This document shows positions 1-11,782 of a stretch of DNA of 64,000 nucleotides, one piece after another. A model generated the notes under the pieces. That model was not told where the DNA came from and did no database searches. It was given only the letters and a program-made list of their open reading frames with translations. Within the stretch, counting starts at the first letter, position 1. The number at the start of each line of letters is the position of its first letter. The DNA is taken from the NCBI GenBank assembly GCA_026419785.1, contig JAODTK010004777.1, positions 62,001 through 126,000 on the forward strand, read 5' to 3'. The position numbers and the translations under genes were made by a program. Origin of the DNA: Sclerodactyla briareus. Taxonomy: Eukaryota; Echinodermata; Holothuroidea; Dendrochirotida; Sclerodactylidae.

Positions 1-2870
1 AGATGTTCAATGGCGCAAGGGTGGGGTGCAGGTAAGTTTAATATCTGAAATAGATTGCTAAAGATTAGTCAAGACTGACATTTTTCCTACAACCATGCGG
101 ACGAACCCCAAATGAGTCTAAATCATGCAAACAAAAGACCATATGATCCCGAATACTGGATTTCAACACCTTGCAGAGAACCACTATTAAGACCCACTGG
201 CCTGTAATTACAAGGAAGAGACTGGTTGCCTCTCTGACAAAAGAGAACATTTGCTCTACGCTAATCATCTGGGAGCAACAACTTCTTGCAATGGTTTTAT
301 TGAAAATAATAGCTAATGATTTTAATGAGAAGGGGTGAACTCCGTCCTGGCTTTACCCACTTTTGAGTTTCTGGGCAGTTTCTCCGTATCACATCAGCAC
401 ATACTATATGTACCATACCATAACTACATTACCAACATTATAATGCACACCAACATGAGTCCCCCCCGCAAAAGGAAAAATTATCCAAGTTCTCTGAAAT
501 AATAACCACCAAAATAGTTTTACAGAATGCTAACCATCTCCTAGGGCATGGCTTCTTCGCTCGTTCAACAGACCTACTAGGCCATTGTGTGGACAAACAC
601 AACATATATACATTGAAAACAGGTAGCATGGGAAGGTAGTCATGATCATGAAGCCCCGCACCTAGGCACTGCCCCCAACTTTTTTGAGCTACAGCACTAT
701 TGGTTCTCTAGTTATGTGTCCTTCATGCTGGAAAGGTAACAGTTTACCTTTCGTCCCAACATAGCGGAACAAATTAACAAGACCTCCCAGGGATGTGCAC
801 CTGTTCTGTAGACCCTCTCGACTGAGCAACACATTCCATTAGAGAGGACCTGGACTCCAAGCCAAATTAGCCCTTTTGTGTGGTACAGGGGATTTTCCTC
901 TTTCCTACTGACCTGCTCCATAGTGCCAACTTAGCACAGTAGCTCCCTAACAGAAACAAATTAATGATCTCAAGAAGACTTTAATTTTGGTGAAAACTTG
1001 ATAAGTACCCTCCAATCTGTTTGAAGAAGAGAACTGCTTCGCTGTTTGAACCAAAAGGAAGAAAATTGACCCTCAGATAATTTCACCTCAAATTCCTACA
1101 CGTCCTAAAGTAGCAATTTGAATAAACTGTGAACGAGAGATGAATAGCCACGCAGAATCACAATACACACCCAGCACCTGCTGGGGTAAGCTAAAAAAGA
1201 AAAGAAAAAGAAAAAAGAAGAAACATGCACTACAACAACGTATTGTTGGTAGTTTCCCACGTGGCTGGGAATGAACAAGCAGCAGCTTCGTCACTGAAAG
1301 GCAACGGGGAGGCACCTGGAATTGTGCGGTTCAGTATCCTTTCTTTCAACAGCACGCACCCTCCTCTATATATCATCAGCTGGTGAGGCGGTAAAATGCA
1401 CATATAGTCTGTTAACATAGATGATTTATATGTTGGTGGTACACTGCACTCAATTCTTACAATCATTAATGGCAGGTACCAGTTCCACAAACAATCCTTA
1501 CCATCCTGATATCTAGACTTGTTCCACGAAGCAATCCTTACCATTCATATAGGCAGGTACAGGTCCACAAATCAGGGTCATGATAAATTGCACAGCATAC
1601 TATTTGCCATCCACAGTCGAGTTCTGTACCAGAACACTCCCAAGGATGACAACATATGAGACAGAATGGCCAGCTAGGAATCCGTTTGCCATTGGTCATG
1701 GTGCGGTACAGAACAGCACAAAAAAAAAACATGGGAATGTCGAGCGCATCCTTGCTAGCGTTAGTTTTACACCTCTTCGTCCTTGGTGCTGGGCTAGGTT
1801 CGGCACTCCCAATGTGATAGGATAGGATTTCAGTGTATTTAGTCATACGAGTCTTGATGTGACGAGACAAACAGGAACACTACTGCATTTGCTAAATAAC
1901 TGCCTGGATTGTACTCAGTATGTGTTCACTGGTTTTAAATATGCAAGCAAGACTATACTAGATGTTCGTTGGGCATCCTCTCCAATTATGATGATCAATG
2001 ATGAAAGTCATCGTACAAGATCTGGCAATGGAGATTGTCAATTAACGTTGGAACAGACATATATATGTATATGGTATTTCAATCTCCCTGAAGGCGACTC
2101 CCTCATATCAGTTTAAGCTATCAGCTTACAGGGTCATCACCTTGTCCATTTCTTCTCACTTTCTACTTTCCACTACGTGCATCTCCACTGGTATGGACTG
2201 GATTCCATTTATCTGCAAACTGAGAGAAACACATGAAAGCAAGGTTATGCTAAGGACTGGTCCAGATGAGATAGAATTCTTTGTTGCCTCTTGGCAACAT
2301 ACCCCTGATCTACAGAGCAAATAACATTCCGACTTGTAGACCCAAATTTGACTAAGTATCTTTACTATTCTAAACATTCCTGATGCGTAAGTGATTTCAT
2401 TTCAGGCTCAAGAAGCACTTCTGGTTATTTTCAGTTACAGAACACACTTTGTCAGGCAATTTCTGGGAAACTGCAAATTGTCTTGACTTTGTCACCTAAA
2501 ACTATTCAATAATTCTGCCTAAAATTGTATTTTATTTATCCAAACATTTCATTTATGAAGACTACTGTTAAATGAAAGTTTCTGTCAATATGTGATAAAT
2601 TTTGGACCAGTGAGCTCCCTGGGTGTGTCATTAAAAATGACATTTTTGAGTCATTTAATACTGCTTAGATGCAAAATATGGTTGCCAGCATTTTATACAC
2701 TTCGTAATTGTATCTACATCAACGAGTTGACAAAAATCCATAAATTTCCGGAAAGAATAAAATGCATGACAATTTTCACAGGCAGGTCTATTTCATTTTG
2801 GAATACAACTGACAAAAAATAAACCCATGAAACTGTACCTACTTTCTGTACAGGTAGCAGGCTTACTTTT
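1..2870. other. Unannotated AT-rich DNA, no gene recognised
   Basis: No exon, transposon protein or tandem array is recognisable here. Visible items are a purine-rich stretch around 1190-1225 and a short direct repeat (ggcaggtac...ccacaaa) near 1470 and 1551. Open frames are at most about 110 codons, overlap on both strands and resemble no family I know. TTTATT at about 2884-2889, just past the end, is AATAAA on the minus strand. It could serve as a poly(A) signal for the minus-strand gene further right, but nothing else supports that. Confidence 0.5.
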
Positions 2871-3500
2871 TTTAGAAAAATGCTTTATTGTATGCTAAAG
2901 ATGTGGTAAATAATAAAAGCAAAATTACAGTTAAAGGCAGTCTCAATCAGAATATCCACATTAATCAAGTCTGCAAAAAAAAAAGATATATTTACTCCTT
3001 CACCGTACACTCTAAAAAATGCTGCGAAGTTTGCAGTTAGCATTGAGCCCTTTCACCTAATATTAACAAACCGTGGCTCATAATGACCAACAAGGTGTTC
3101 TCAAAACAGTAACAACTAGACATTTGCGGAATGCTATATTACAGCAACGTTTGAGTCTCAATTTGAGTCCCTCGATGAGAACGAATAGAAATAAAGTTGG
3201 ACTAACGTATTTTACACTTCGCCCCACCCCCTGCCCCCCCCCCCCCCTGGGCGCCGCACCTGAAGGCCCTCATCAAAAATTTGCTATCCGCATCACTGAG
3301 TATGGGGAAAATTGAAATCTAGACCAGTTAGCAAATACAGTATAACACGGCGATCGCCTGAATTGCGCTCAGTGTTTACTTCTATTAGTCCTCCATTCAA
3401 ACAATTACAAGGCATTCCTTGTTGCTTGAAGATTTCGGTATTAGCATTTTACAGAACAGCCTACAATCAGTGACCATTTCAAATTCAAAAGGACTAATTA
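2871..3500. other. Non-coding spacer with a long poly-C tract
   Basis: This is AT-rich sequence with one C-rich tract near 3226-3248, interrupted by a single G. No coding similarity is seen. It borders the LINE that starts near 3500. Confidence 0.4.
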
Positions 3501-5005
3501 TTGACAATGTCTACTAATGGAGTAAAAGTTTTGTTGAAGTGTGACGAAAATTGTGACCACGGGTCCCTAAAAGGTTACGCCACTGAATTAGCCCCATGTT
3601 GGCCATTATTTTCAAGTCTCTTGGACAAGTTGAACTCCCTGCCTGACGGGAGGAGCAAACATTCCCAATCAATAGAAGGGGCCTCGTGAAAAGCCATGCA
3701 TTACAGACCATTTCCTTGACTTCAGTCACGAGTAAACTTTTAGAGCATATTGTTCACTCGCACATAATGACTCATTTTGACACCATAGTAATTCTCACAC
3801 CACAACAGGCACGGGTTTATGGACAAGACATTCCTGTGAAACTCAACTGATTCAGACGTCCCATGATCGCTTTCTCTCTAAACGATAACAAACAGACTGA
3901 TGTCATCATCATGGACTTTTCAAAGGCATTTGACACCGTTCCGCACAACCGGCTCTTCTGAACTCGACCAGTATGGGGTTGATGGCACAATGAATAGGTG
4001 GATATCCTGCTTTCTCACAAACCGCAAACAGCGTGTGGGGTTGTGGGTGGGGAGGTTTTCTCAATGGGCAAGGGTTGACTCTGGTGTTCCGCAAGTACCG
4101 TTTTAGGCCCATTGTTGTTCAACGCCTATATAAATGATTTGCCAGACCACCTACACTCATCTGTTAGGCTGTTTGCTGACGATTGTGTTTCTTTATAGAA
4201 CATTAATTCCATACAAAGACTATGATTCTGCCTACAAAGTGACCTGACTTATAGCAGCCTGGACCAAAACATGGCAAATGAAATTCAATGCTGAAAAATG
4301 CAACGTGCTTCGTATCCCTGCTAGTAGATCCCCTATAGTTTACAACTACACCTTGGGTAGCACCATTCTTAAAGGGGGGGGGGGGGGGGGGACACTGCTG
4401 CGCATACTTACCTTGGTATTGACATACAACATGAACTGAAGTGGAATAATCACATAACCATAATTACCTTGCTGCTAACAAAACAATTGGCTTCGTTCTC
4501 GGAAACCTAAACTCCTGTACTACAGACACCAAAGCAGAGGTTTATAAGACCCTCATCCGTCCAAGCATTGAATACTGTTCCTCTGTTTGGGACCCGTACG
4601 CTGTACAGCTCACTCAGAAGCTTCAAAGGGTTCAGAGACGTGCAGCCAGTATGGTACACAACAACTATGATTGGGACCACAGTACATCTGCCCTTGTTCA
4701 AAACCTTCATTGGGATCATTTGACCACTAGGAGGGAGATTAACAGGCTCTCTACTTTCACAAAGCCATAGGGGGGCACCTGCCATTCCTATTCATGATCA
4801 CCTTCAGCCGCCCAACGAGAACCCGCCGCCCACCTCGACACAATTATATGTGACATCACAACGTCGGGACCTGCTACAAATACTCCTTCATTCCAAGAAC
4901 CACAAGGGACTTGAACAACTGCCACATGAATTACAAGTATTGTTAGCCCAGCGAACTTCAAGCTGCTGTTGAACGACACCTGAGGCTTCAGCATCGGAAC
5001 TAGCA
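3500..5005 (+). pseudogene. Degraded CR1/Jockey-type LINE, reverse transcriptase ORF
   Basis: This is the reverse-transcriptase half of a non-LTR retrotransposon, read on the plus strand across several frames. From 5' to 3' one sees a YRPISLTSV-like segment (about 3700-3760), RT motif A as FSKAFDTVPHNR (about 3917-3952), WISCFLTNRKQRV (4003-4035), SGVPQ followed after a frame change by LGPLLFNAYINDLP (4081-4150), the catalytic FADDCV motif (about 4170-4190), a W..KFNAEKCN segment (4265-4300), and the C-terminal block IRPSIEYCSSVWDP, LQRVQRRAASMV and LTTRRE (4550-4745). Frameshifts, stops and an 18-G run at 4374-4391 disrupt it. The 5' endonuclease is absent, so the copy is 5'-truncated and dead. 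The clade assignment (CR1/Jockey/L2 group) rests on motif style only. Confidence 0.85.
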
Positions 5006-5009
5006 CTCC

Positions 5010-5480
5010 CCCTGTTTAGTAGCACTGCACACACCCAACCCTGCTCGTTTTGTTCCTTATGGAATGTTGGGCAGTCCCCAAGAACAAGAAAATTGCTAAA
5101 TTATGCAATTTAGGCAATTTACCAAGTTTCAAAATCGCAAATGCCAAATTAAAAAAACATGTTATAGACCCTCCAGTGACCCTGAATCCATGATAAAAAA
5201 AATCGGAACTCAAGGTGAAACCACCCATAACCCCCCAGGTTTCATGAAAATCCAAGCAACTTAAAGATTCTGCATAAATCATGTAAATTAGGTATGTTGG
5301 GTATGGGTCCTATGGGTATGCTGGGTCCTAGACACTTATAACATACTATATTTGTGTTGATTAAGAAGCGGAGCACAGCTGTATGATTTGTTGCAGAACT
5401 ATACTGAACATGGACCCAGTATTCCCCAATGCTTCATTGTCATTCCGTGCCCACTGCATGAATTTTGCCACAGTCACCGC
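5010..5480. repeat. Diverged dispersed-repeat DNA
   Basis: Short motifs such as aaattatgcaatttagg and a palindromic-looking tail around 5285-5335 (tatgttgggtatgggtc...tatgggtatgctgggtc) suggest old repeat material between the LINE and the satellite array. The atgcaatt-type motif recurs at 8.8-9.3 kb and at 23.6 kb. No coding signal is seen. Confidence 0.35.
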
Positions 5481-7185
5481 GGAGTTATCGTGTTCACAAG
5501 GTTCTCAGACGTTGACCTCTGGTGACCTCAGATGACCTCTGACCTGACCCCAAAACAATAGGGTTCATGTACTCATCATGGGGAACAAACATACCAAGTT
5601 GAGCTCATCATCCAGGTGGGGTCAAGTTATCGTGTTTACAAGCCAAATGGCAAATATCAACTTTTCACAAATTTCTACTTTTTTTTTTTGTTTTTTTTGT
5701 TTCGATCAAAACTCAATCCTGACCTGAACCAAAAACAATAGGGTTCCTATACTCCCCATAAGAAAGCTATACACCTAATTTCAACTTGATCAGACCAACA
5801 ATTATGGACTTATCGTGTTTACAAGGTTTCAGACTTTGACCTCTGGTGACCTCAGATGACCTCTGACCTGACCCCAAAACAATAGGGTTCATGTACTCAT
5901 CATGGGGAACAAACATACAAGTTTGAGCTTCATCCATCCAGGTGGGGTCAAGTTATCGTGTTTACAAGCCAAAATCTGCCAAAATATCAAATTTTCACAA
6001 ATTTTCTATTTTCGATCAAAACTCACTCCTGAACCTGAACAAAAACAATAGGGTTCCTATACTCCCCATAAGAAAGCTATACACCTAATTTCAACTTGAT
6101 CAGACCAACAATTATGGACTTATCGTGTTTACAAGGTTTCCAGACTTGGACCTCTGGAGACCTCAGATGACCTGACCCCAAAACAATAGGGTTCATGTAA
6201 TCATCATGGGGAACACACATACCAAGTATGAGCTTCATCCATCCGGGTGGGGTCAAGTTATCGTGTTTACAAGCCAAAATCTGCCAAAATATCAAATTTT
6301 CACAAATTTTCTATTTTGACCAAAATTGACCCCGACCTGAACCAAAAACAATAGGGTTCCTGTACTCCCCATAAGAAAGCTATACACCTAATTTCAACTT
6401 GATCAGACCAACCATTCTGGACTTGTCGTGTTTACAAGGTTTCAGACTTTGACCTCTGGTGACCTCAGATGACCTCTGACCTGACCCCAAAACAATAGGG
6501 TTCATGTACTTATCATGGGGAACACACACATACCAAGTATGAGCTTCATCCATCCAGGTGGGGTTGAGTTATCGTGTTTACAAGCCAAAATTGGCCAAAA
6601 TATCAAATTTTCACAAATTTCTGTTTTCGACCGAATTCACTCCTGAACTGAACCAAAAACAATAGGGTTCCTGTACTCCCCATAAGAAAGCTATACACCT
6701 AATTTCAACTTGATCAGACAACCATTCTGGACTTATCATGTTTACAAGGTTTTCAGACTTTGACCTTGGTGACCTCAGCGGACCTCTGACCTGATCCAAA
6801 ACAATTAGGGTCATGTACTCATCAGGTGGAAACACACATACCAAGTATGAGCTTCATCCATCCAGTGGGGTTGAGGATCGTTTACAAGCAAAATTGCCAA
6901 AATATCAAATTTTACACCAAATTTTTCTATTTTCGACCAAAATTACACTCCCGACCTGAACCAAAAACAAGAGGGTTCCTGTATCCCCATAAGAAAGCAT
7001 CTACGAATTTCAACTCTGGTGACCTCAGATGACCTTGACCTGAACCAAAAACAATAGGGTTCATGTACTCATTGGGGAACACATATACCAAGTTGAGCCT
7101 GACCTACCCAGACCTGATAAAGTTATCGTGTTACAAGCTGGGCGTCCACACACCACACACACACACACACCCACAACCGTGACGC
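5480..7185 (+). repeat. Tandem array of a ~310-bp satellite, about 5 units
   Basis: Successive copies of cagactttgacctctgg occur near 5505, 5828, 6141, 6444 and 6755, giving spacings of about 302-321 bp. Each unit contains, in order, a TGACCTCTGGTGACCTCAG block, accccaaaacaatagggttc, a catggggaac block, gagcttcatccatcc, ttatcgtgtttacaagcc, a cacaaatttctattttcga block and a second aacaatagggttcctgtact block. Each unit is therefore itself an internally diverged dimer. The last unit is truncated and runs into a (CA)n tract at 7155-7172. All units share one orientation. Related single copies lie near 12.1-12.9, 13.5-14.0 and 19.4-19.7 kb. Confidence 0.9.
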
Positions 7186-7212
7186 ATACATTCCTTGACT
7201 TGTCGAGGAATC
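7148..7212 (+). repeat. (CA)n plus terminal hairpin, end of satellite-associated element
   Basis: A (CA)n run is followed by gacgcatacattccttgac and the inverted gtcgaggaatc, giving a perfect stem ATTCCTTGAC/GTCGAGGAAT with a short loop. The same layout (CA-rich tract, gcata, ttcctt hairpin, ggaat) occurs at 12861-12886, 49780-49953 and 54880-54961. I take this as the 3' boundary of a non-autonomous element family. Confidence 0.6.
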
Positions 7213-8800
7213 AAAAATACAATACTGGTGTTATTGGCCGACACTGTACAGTCGGAGAAGAGAATGAAGCTCAGTGGTTTTAATGATCTCAGACAGGAAG
7301 TGAAGAATCCTATCAGAGCAATGCAATATCACTTATTTAGTTACCTTGATTGGGTTAAGGCCTCACACGCTGTATATTAACAAAGATACAACTCACCGTT
7401 ACTGTTATTTGATACGTTCCAAATTCTCTGATTGGTTTCTCGGGCAGTGCAAGGGCAATGGTCAGGACTCAACTCCGTCCGGAATTGATAGGGTTGCATT
7501 TCACAAAAAATACACTGTAATGAAATCATTAGTTGTGTTTTGATTGGTTTTACCTACCTAAGACCAATAGTCATTGTGACAGCTCTCCTTGAATCTAGCA
7601 CGTGACAAAAAACAAGGCGTCGCCAACCAGTGTCTCGCCTGGTTGCGCGATGCAGTGATTTGTTCCTTTTAGTCACCATGCAAACAATTACAGGTAAAAT
7701 CAGACACAATACCACGGAATTCCCATTGACCCAGTTTCTGACTTCAATTATTCTCAAATACTCTTCGAAAGGTTCATGAAAATCAACAAACTTTGCAAAT
7801 TTGGAATGAGCCATGCAAATAAGACACACGTGACTGTACCTCCGTCTACGTAAATAATAATGTAATAATATATTATAGAACAATAACTGATCTCTGTCTG
7901 TTTCAGATAGGAATACTAGTTCAGATGAATGGAAATACCATACCTGAGATGTTGAAGTTGAAGAGTAAATTCAAATAGATAGTTCCGCTATATTGATAGT
8001 GATGCGAGCTAGACTATAACCTCTTAAATGGGTGCCGAGAGGGAAAATACTAATCAAAACATGTATGGAGATTTGTTGGGGCTATTTTTAGCTAATTTCA
8101 ATACTTCTCACAATTAAGATTCGAATAATTGAATGGCCTTTTATAACATAACAGTTTTATGAAATATCCCATCATAAATAAGCACCTTGTCTCGAAACCT
8201 CAGCCATATCACATACATCCTTTTGGAGCTATTGCAAGGGATTGTTATTATTTGGCATTATTGGTCCATAATACCTTGATTACCTTAATGCATTCCAGTT
8301 TTTTATGAAAATGTTACCATTGTCCTATGCTGCATGTCCCCAATTTCCAGCCATATCACACACGTCTTAGACTATTGCAGGAACTGTTATTATTTGGCAG
8401 TTCTTGTCCATGATGGACCTCAATGACTTGATGACATGACGGTTCTTTGACAATGCTTGCCTCGATGTGATGCACCAATCCCTCAAAAGCTTACTTCTCC
8501 ATATACACACGCCCATGCTATCGCCCAAAAGGTCTTCAATCGACCTTTGGCCCCTTTAACTTGAAGACCAGGTGTCAGATCCGAAGCGGGAATTAGTTAC
8601 GTCTATGAAGCACACAGAGCTCTATCACCTACCAAAATTGACAGTGTTTTATTTCTTGGCCTGTAACTCCTAAAATAAGCATTTTTTCTTACAAAACTTT
8701 ACCTTTTACCTTGTCTTTAGATGTTGTTTGATCCACTGAACCAATTACCATGACCAATCTCGACGAGCACCCTGACTGCTCTCATTCCAATTGGTTACTG
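7213..8800. other. Unannotated intergenic DNA
   Basis: No conserved coding frame is visible. A minus-strand frame of 109 codons (7554-7883) has no recognisable motifs and overlaps AT-rich repeat-like DNA. Phrases around 8210-8420 (cagccatatcacacac, ttggcagttcttgtccat) occur twice, about 170 bp apart, which indicates a diverged local duplication. Confidence 0.4.
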
Positions 8801-8814
8801 GCCATTTACAAAAC

Positions 8815-9480
8815 TTTGAAAAATTGGGGGGCGGGGATAATTTATGCAAATTATCCACATTAAATACCTTAAGTTACCTTTGCAAACTGTTGTTTATATT
8901 TATCAGGATCAAAGGCGTCCCATCTCCACCAAGTTTCAGGAGGTTTCAACCAACTTAAAATCCTGCATAAATTATGCAACTTAAGACTAGTAAATGCAAA
9001 TTAGTAACATGAAATGACCTTTGGTGGCCTCGTCCCTACTGTAAAATTTATTGGGCCTAGATAACCAATCTCCCAAGTTCGTCAAAATCCACGAACTTCA
9101 AAAATATCGCATAAATTATGCAAATTAGACTACTTAAGTAGCCTTATAATGCCAGGACTCAATCAGTTCGTGTACACACTTCATAGTTGTTATATACCCC
9201 GAACGGCATCACCAATGCATCTACCGCTCAAGAGTATATCTTGTACACACCTTCCGGCCAATTTTCATTAAATATGCAAATTTATGCAAATGAGTATGGT
9301 CTTTTGGGACGAAAAGTGGATTCACATCGGCAACTCTTCACCGTGCACCTCCAAAAACGGTCCCCAGCATGATGGCTTCCACGGTTCAGAGATATCTAAC
9401 CGCACATACGGACAGACAGACGACAGACAGACAGACAGACAGACACACAGCAAAGTGACCACTATGTCTCTCCCTTAACA
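8815..9480 (+). repeat. Octamer-rich dispersed repeat ending in a (GACA)n microsatellite
   Basis: The unit ttatgcaaatta or gcataaattatgcaaattag recurs at about 8837, 8950, 8990, 9105-9125 and 9270-9290, always in repeat context with ccaagtttc and aaaatccacgaacttc phrases. The segment ends in a (GACA)n tract at about 9411-9447, followed by caaagtgaccac. The motif contains the POU-type octamer ATGCAAAT. It reads as two to three diverged copies of one dispersed element. No protein is encoded. Confidence 0.6.
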
Positions 9481-9919
9481 AAGTTCAGGCGAGACAAAAA
9501 ACCACTCTAGCATGTTACCCTATCGAGTCAATTCAACTTTGAGGCATTTATGACATCACAGTGGGAATATGTCAAAGGCCACCATAGACTCTACACAGTA
9601 AATGCCCCTATCTTCAACCTCTATTAATAGATTGACAGAATAGGTTCATCCAGATGGAAATGAATATTATATTTTTCATATCTTGTGACAATTTTATGAA
9701 TTATCTATAGTCATTTGCTACCCGTTATCAAAGTACATGTTTACCATGACTTTGTATTACCTGTCACTTTCACATGGAGGGTGGAAACTCTGGAGCCCGA
9801 CAAGAAAAAAACTTTTTTTCTGACCACCATTTTTGTCTGAAGCTTATTCTATTTTAATTCTTGTCCAGTTCCCCCCCTACTGTGTTCCCAATTTGTTGTC
9901 TCATCTACAGCCTGTAGTA

Positions 9920-10345
9920 ACTACTCGAATCCGGACCTTTTGACTCAAGTCCGGACTCAAAGATTCATACTCCGGACTCGTGACTCTTGGACTCGGACTC
10001 GCCTCAAGATCAAGACTCAGGACTCGGACTCACCTGTCTGGACTCGGGACTTTTCAGCACATGTCCAGAGATGAGTCCTTCAATATTTTTTCTCCATTTT
10101 TGTCAATATCAAAGGGATAGAACTGTAAGAATTTTGAAATGTTGAACTGATTGTGAGTCCCCCACCAATTATTGTCAATATGCAGAATAACTGCAAATAA
10201 TAGGACAAATGATGAAATCAACTCAAGACTGCAAGAGTCGGACGCAGATTGACTACGACTCCATGCATTAGGACTCAGCCTTGGCCTCAACTACTGGGGT
10301 GCACTGACTCACTGTGCCTTAGTGGGACTCAAACTATCCATGAGT
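9920..10345 (+). repeat. GGACTC-rich degenerate minisatellite
   Basis: Short phrases of the type ggactcggactc, agtccggactc and tcaagactcagg recur many times at 9930-10050 and again at 10215-10345. Spacing is irregular (6-20 bp), so this is a degenerate simple-sequence array rather than a clean tandem repeat. Between the two patches no feature is recognised. Confidence 0.6.
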
Positions 10346-11385
10346 GACTCCGCTACAGCACTGTCATTCACTCATGCTACAATCTGACTACGGGGGCTCA
10401 GAGACCGGACCCTTTACCACTCAGACACAAATTTTTCTTACTCAAGAGGGATGTCCCTCTCCCACACGCCCACCAGCTTACCCCCCTTGGTTTAATCAAC
10501 AACATCCACAGCCTTTTTTTGTTTTGCCCCTGTTCCTGCTAATCGGAGCACACTCATAATCTAACACTGTCAAAGTCTAGAATATGAACCAACTTGGAAT
10601 CCATTTCGGGACTTCCTGTCAGAGGACCCTTGGCCATACGTTCAGTTGACAAGATGAACCGGCTAAACAACAAGAAACAACTTCAGTGGCTAGAGCCAAA
10701 CCATAGTGCTTAAAGATATTTCCTGTAATCATGAAAACGGTATGCTCTCTAAACATTTCTGGAAGAGTGGAGAAGATATGTGCCAAGGTTCATCACAGGT
10801 TTCCCCCCCTCAATTACACCAATTGACAAATGGAGCTTTCGGCCATTCCCCCCCCCCCCTCCTCAAATGGATGTCCCCCATCATTTTCACACAGTAACTT
10901 TTTTTGTTCTTTGACCCATCATTTTGGGGGGATGCAGATTCTCATTACGACCTTTGACCCTTTTCCAAATCAAGGGAATCTATTCAGAGTCCAGCTCACT
11001 TCTCAGGACCCCGCTGCTCCGACTGAGGGTATCGTCTCAAGACAGGTGCAACCACCAAAACAGTCCATGAAAATCCCAACTGGGAGGATACATATTAGCA
11101 GACTTCTGACATTGAAACTATCATAAACCTATCTATTACCGGCTTATTTGTCAATACATCAGAATTAGCTCAGTTCAAAATTTGGAGTTGGCCAATAGTG
11201 CATTTGATGCACTGTTGGAACACTGTCCGCAAAAGGTGGCATCCTCATGAGACTACCCTGTGCTCACCTGTAGAGCGCTGGGAAATGCAACATTACAATA
11301 TACTGAGATAATGGCACCAAACCAACTGTGGTCAATGATTTTTGTTTTTTTGAAGCTATACCAGATATTTCTCCTGAACTGTCGA
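10346..11385. other. Unannotated DNA in or beyond intron 5 of the MRPL9-like gene
   Basis: C-rich tracts (10801-10808, 10849-10862) and no supported exon. I looked here on the minus strand for the missing last exon of the bL9m homologue (expected VVP...LPEEPI...WG.Y..V.VN) and saw nothing convincing. A minus-strand GTTTTGGTGGTTGCACC near 11050 would read VLVVAP, but the flanking sequence does not fit. Confidence 0.4.
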
Positions 11386-11495
11386 GTTATAATAGGGACT
11401 CAGGACTTGAACCAAAAGGACTCGGACTTGACTCTGACTCAGATGTCTTGAACCCAGACTCGATTGGCTGGCCTTGACTCCAACACTGGTGCACT
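11385..11495 (+). repeat. Second patch of GGACTC-rich repeat
   Basis: The segment has repeated gggactcaggacttg, ggactcggacttgac and cccagactcg phrases. It matches the degenerate array at 9.9-10.3 kb in composition and orientation. Confidence 0.5.
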
Positions 11496-11680
11496 GTACC
11501 ACTCCTATACCACATGACTATACTAGATTAATTTGGGCTACATAACTATACCACTGATATACTATAAACATGACCTGACTATACCTTCCTGACTTACCGC
11601 ATGACTTAACACTGCACCTGTCCAAGAAGGATGTGATCATCGATTTTTTCAAGTACTTATCCTACATATAATGTATGTAC

Positions 11681-11782
11681 CTTCTTGAAAGCTAGTAACA
11701 CAGGGTCCTTTGGTAGGACATCCCACTCAAAGTCTTCATGAATCTCCAGCCTCAGTGGCTTAGACTGTATGTGGGCCATAGT
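11681..11782 (-). CDS. MRPL9: MRPL9 homologue exon 5 (C-terminal half, IHEDFEWDVLPKD)
   Basis: The acceptor gaaatttctcctcag-like tract (ctatttctcctcag) precedes ACTATGGCC at 11782, and the exon runs 34 codons to AAGAAG before GTACAT. It is open, phase 0 at both ends and has no indel. TMAHIQSKPLRLEIHEDFEW, then DVLPKDPVLLAFKK, aligns with the MRPL9 segment T(V).(F)L.S..L.(I/V)......W.L.......F.K. The following exon, expected to begin near LGVVVP, was not found between here and the left edge. Confidence 0.75.

Noticed and set aside
5480..7185. CRISPR array
   Set aside because: Units are ~310 bp, diverged and without unique spacers, in a eukaryotic context; it is a satellite.
9760..9800. Minus-strand ...GTTTCCACCCTCCATGTGAAAG then TGACAG|GTAATA, reading RVSTLHVKVTG, as the last MRPL9 exon
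   Set aside because: HVKVT resembles the MRPL9 C-terminal V.VTVNG, but the sequence on both sides does not fit and a stop lies close by. Too short to call.
11020..11080. Minus-strand VLVVAPVLRRYP as the VVVP segment of MRPL9
   Set aside because: Only four residues match and no LPEEPI-like sequence follows.
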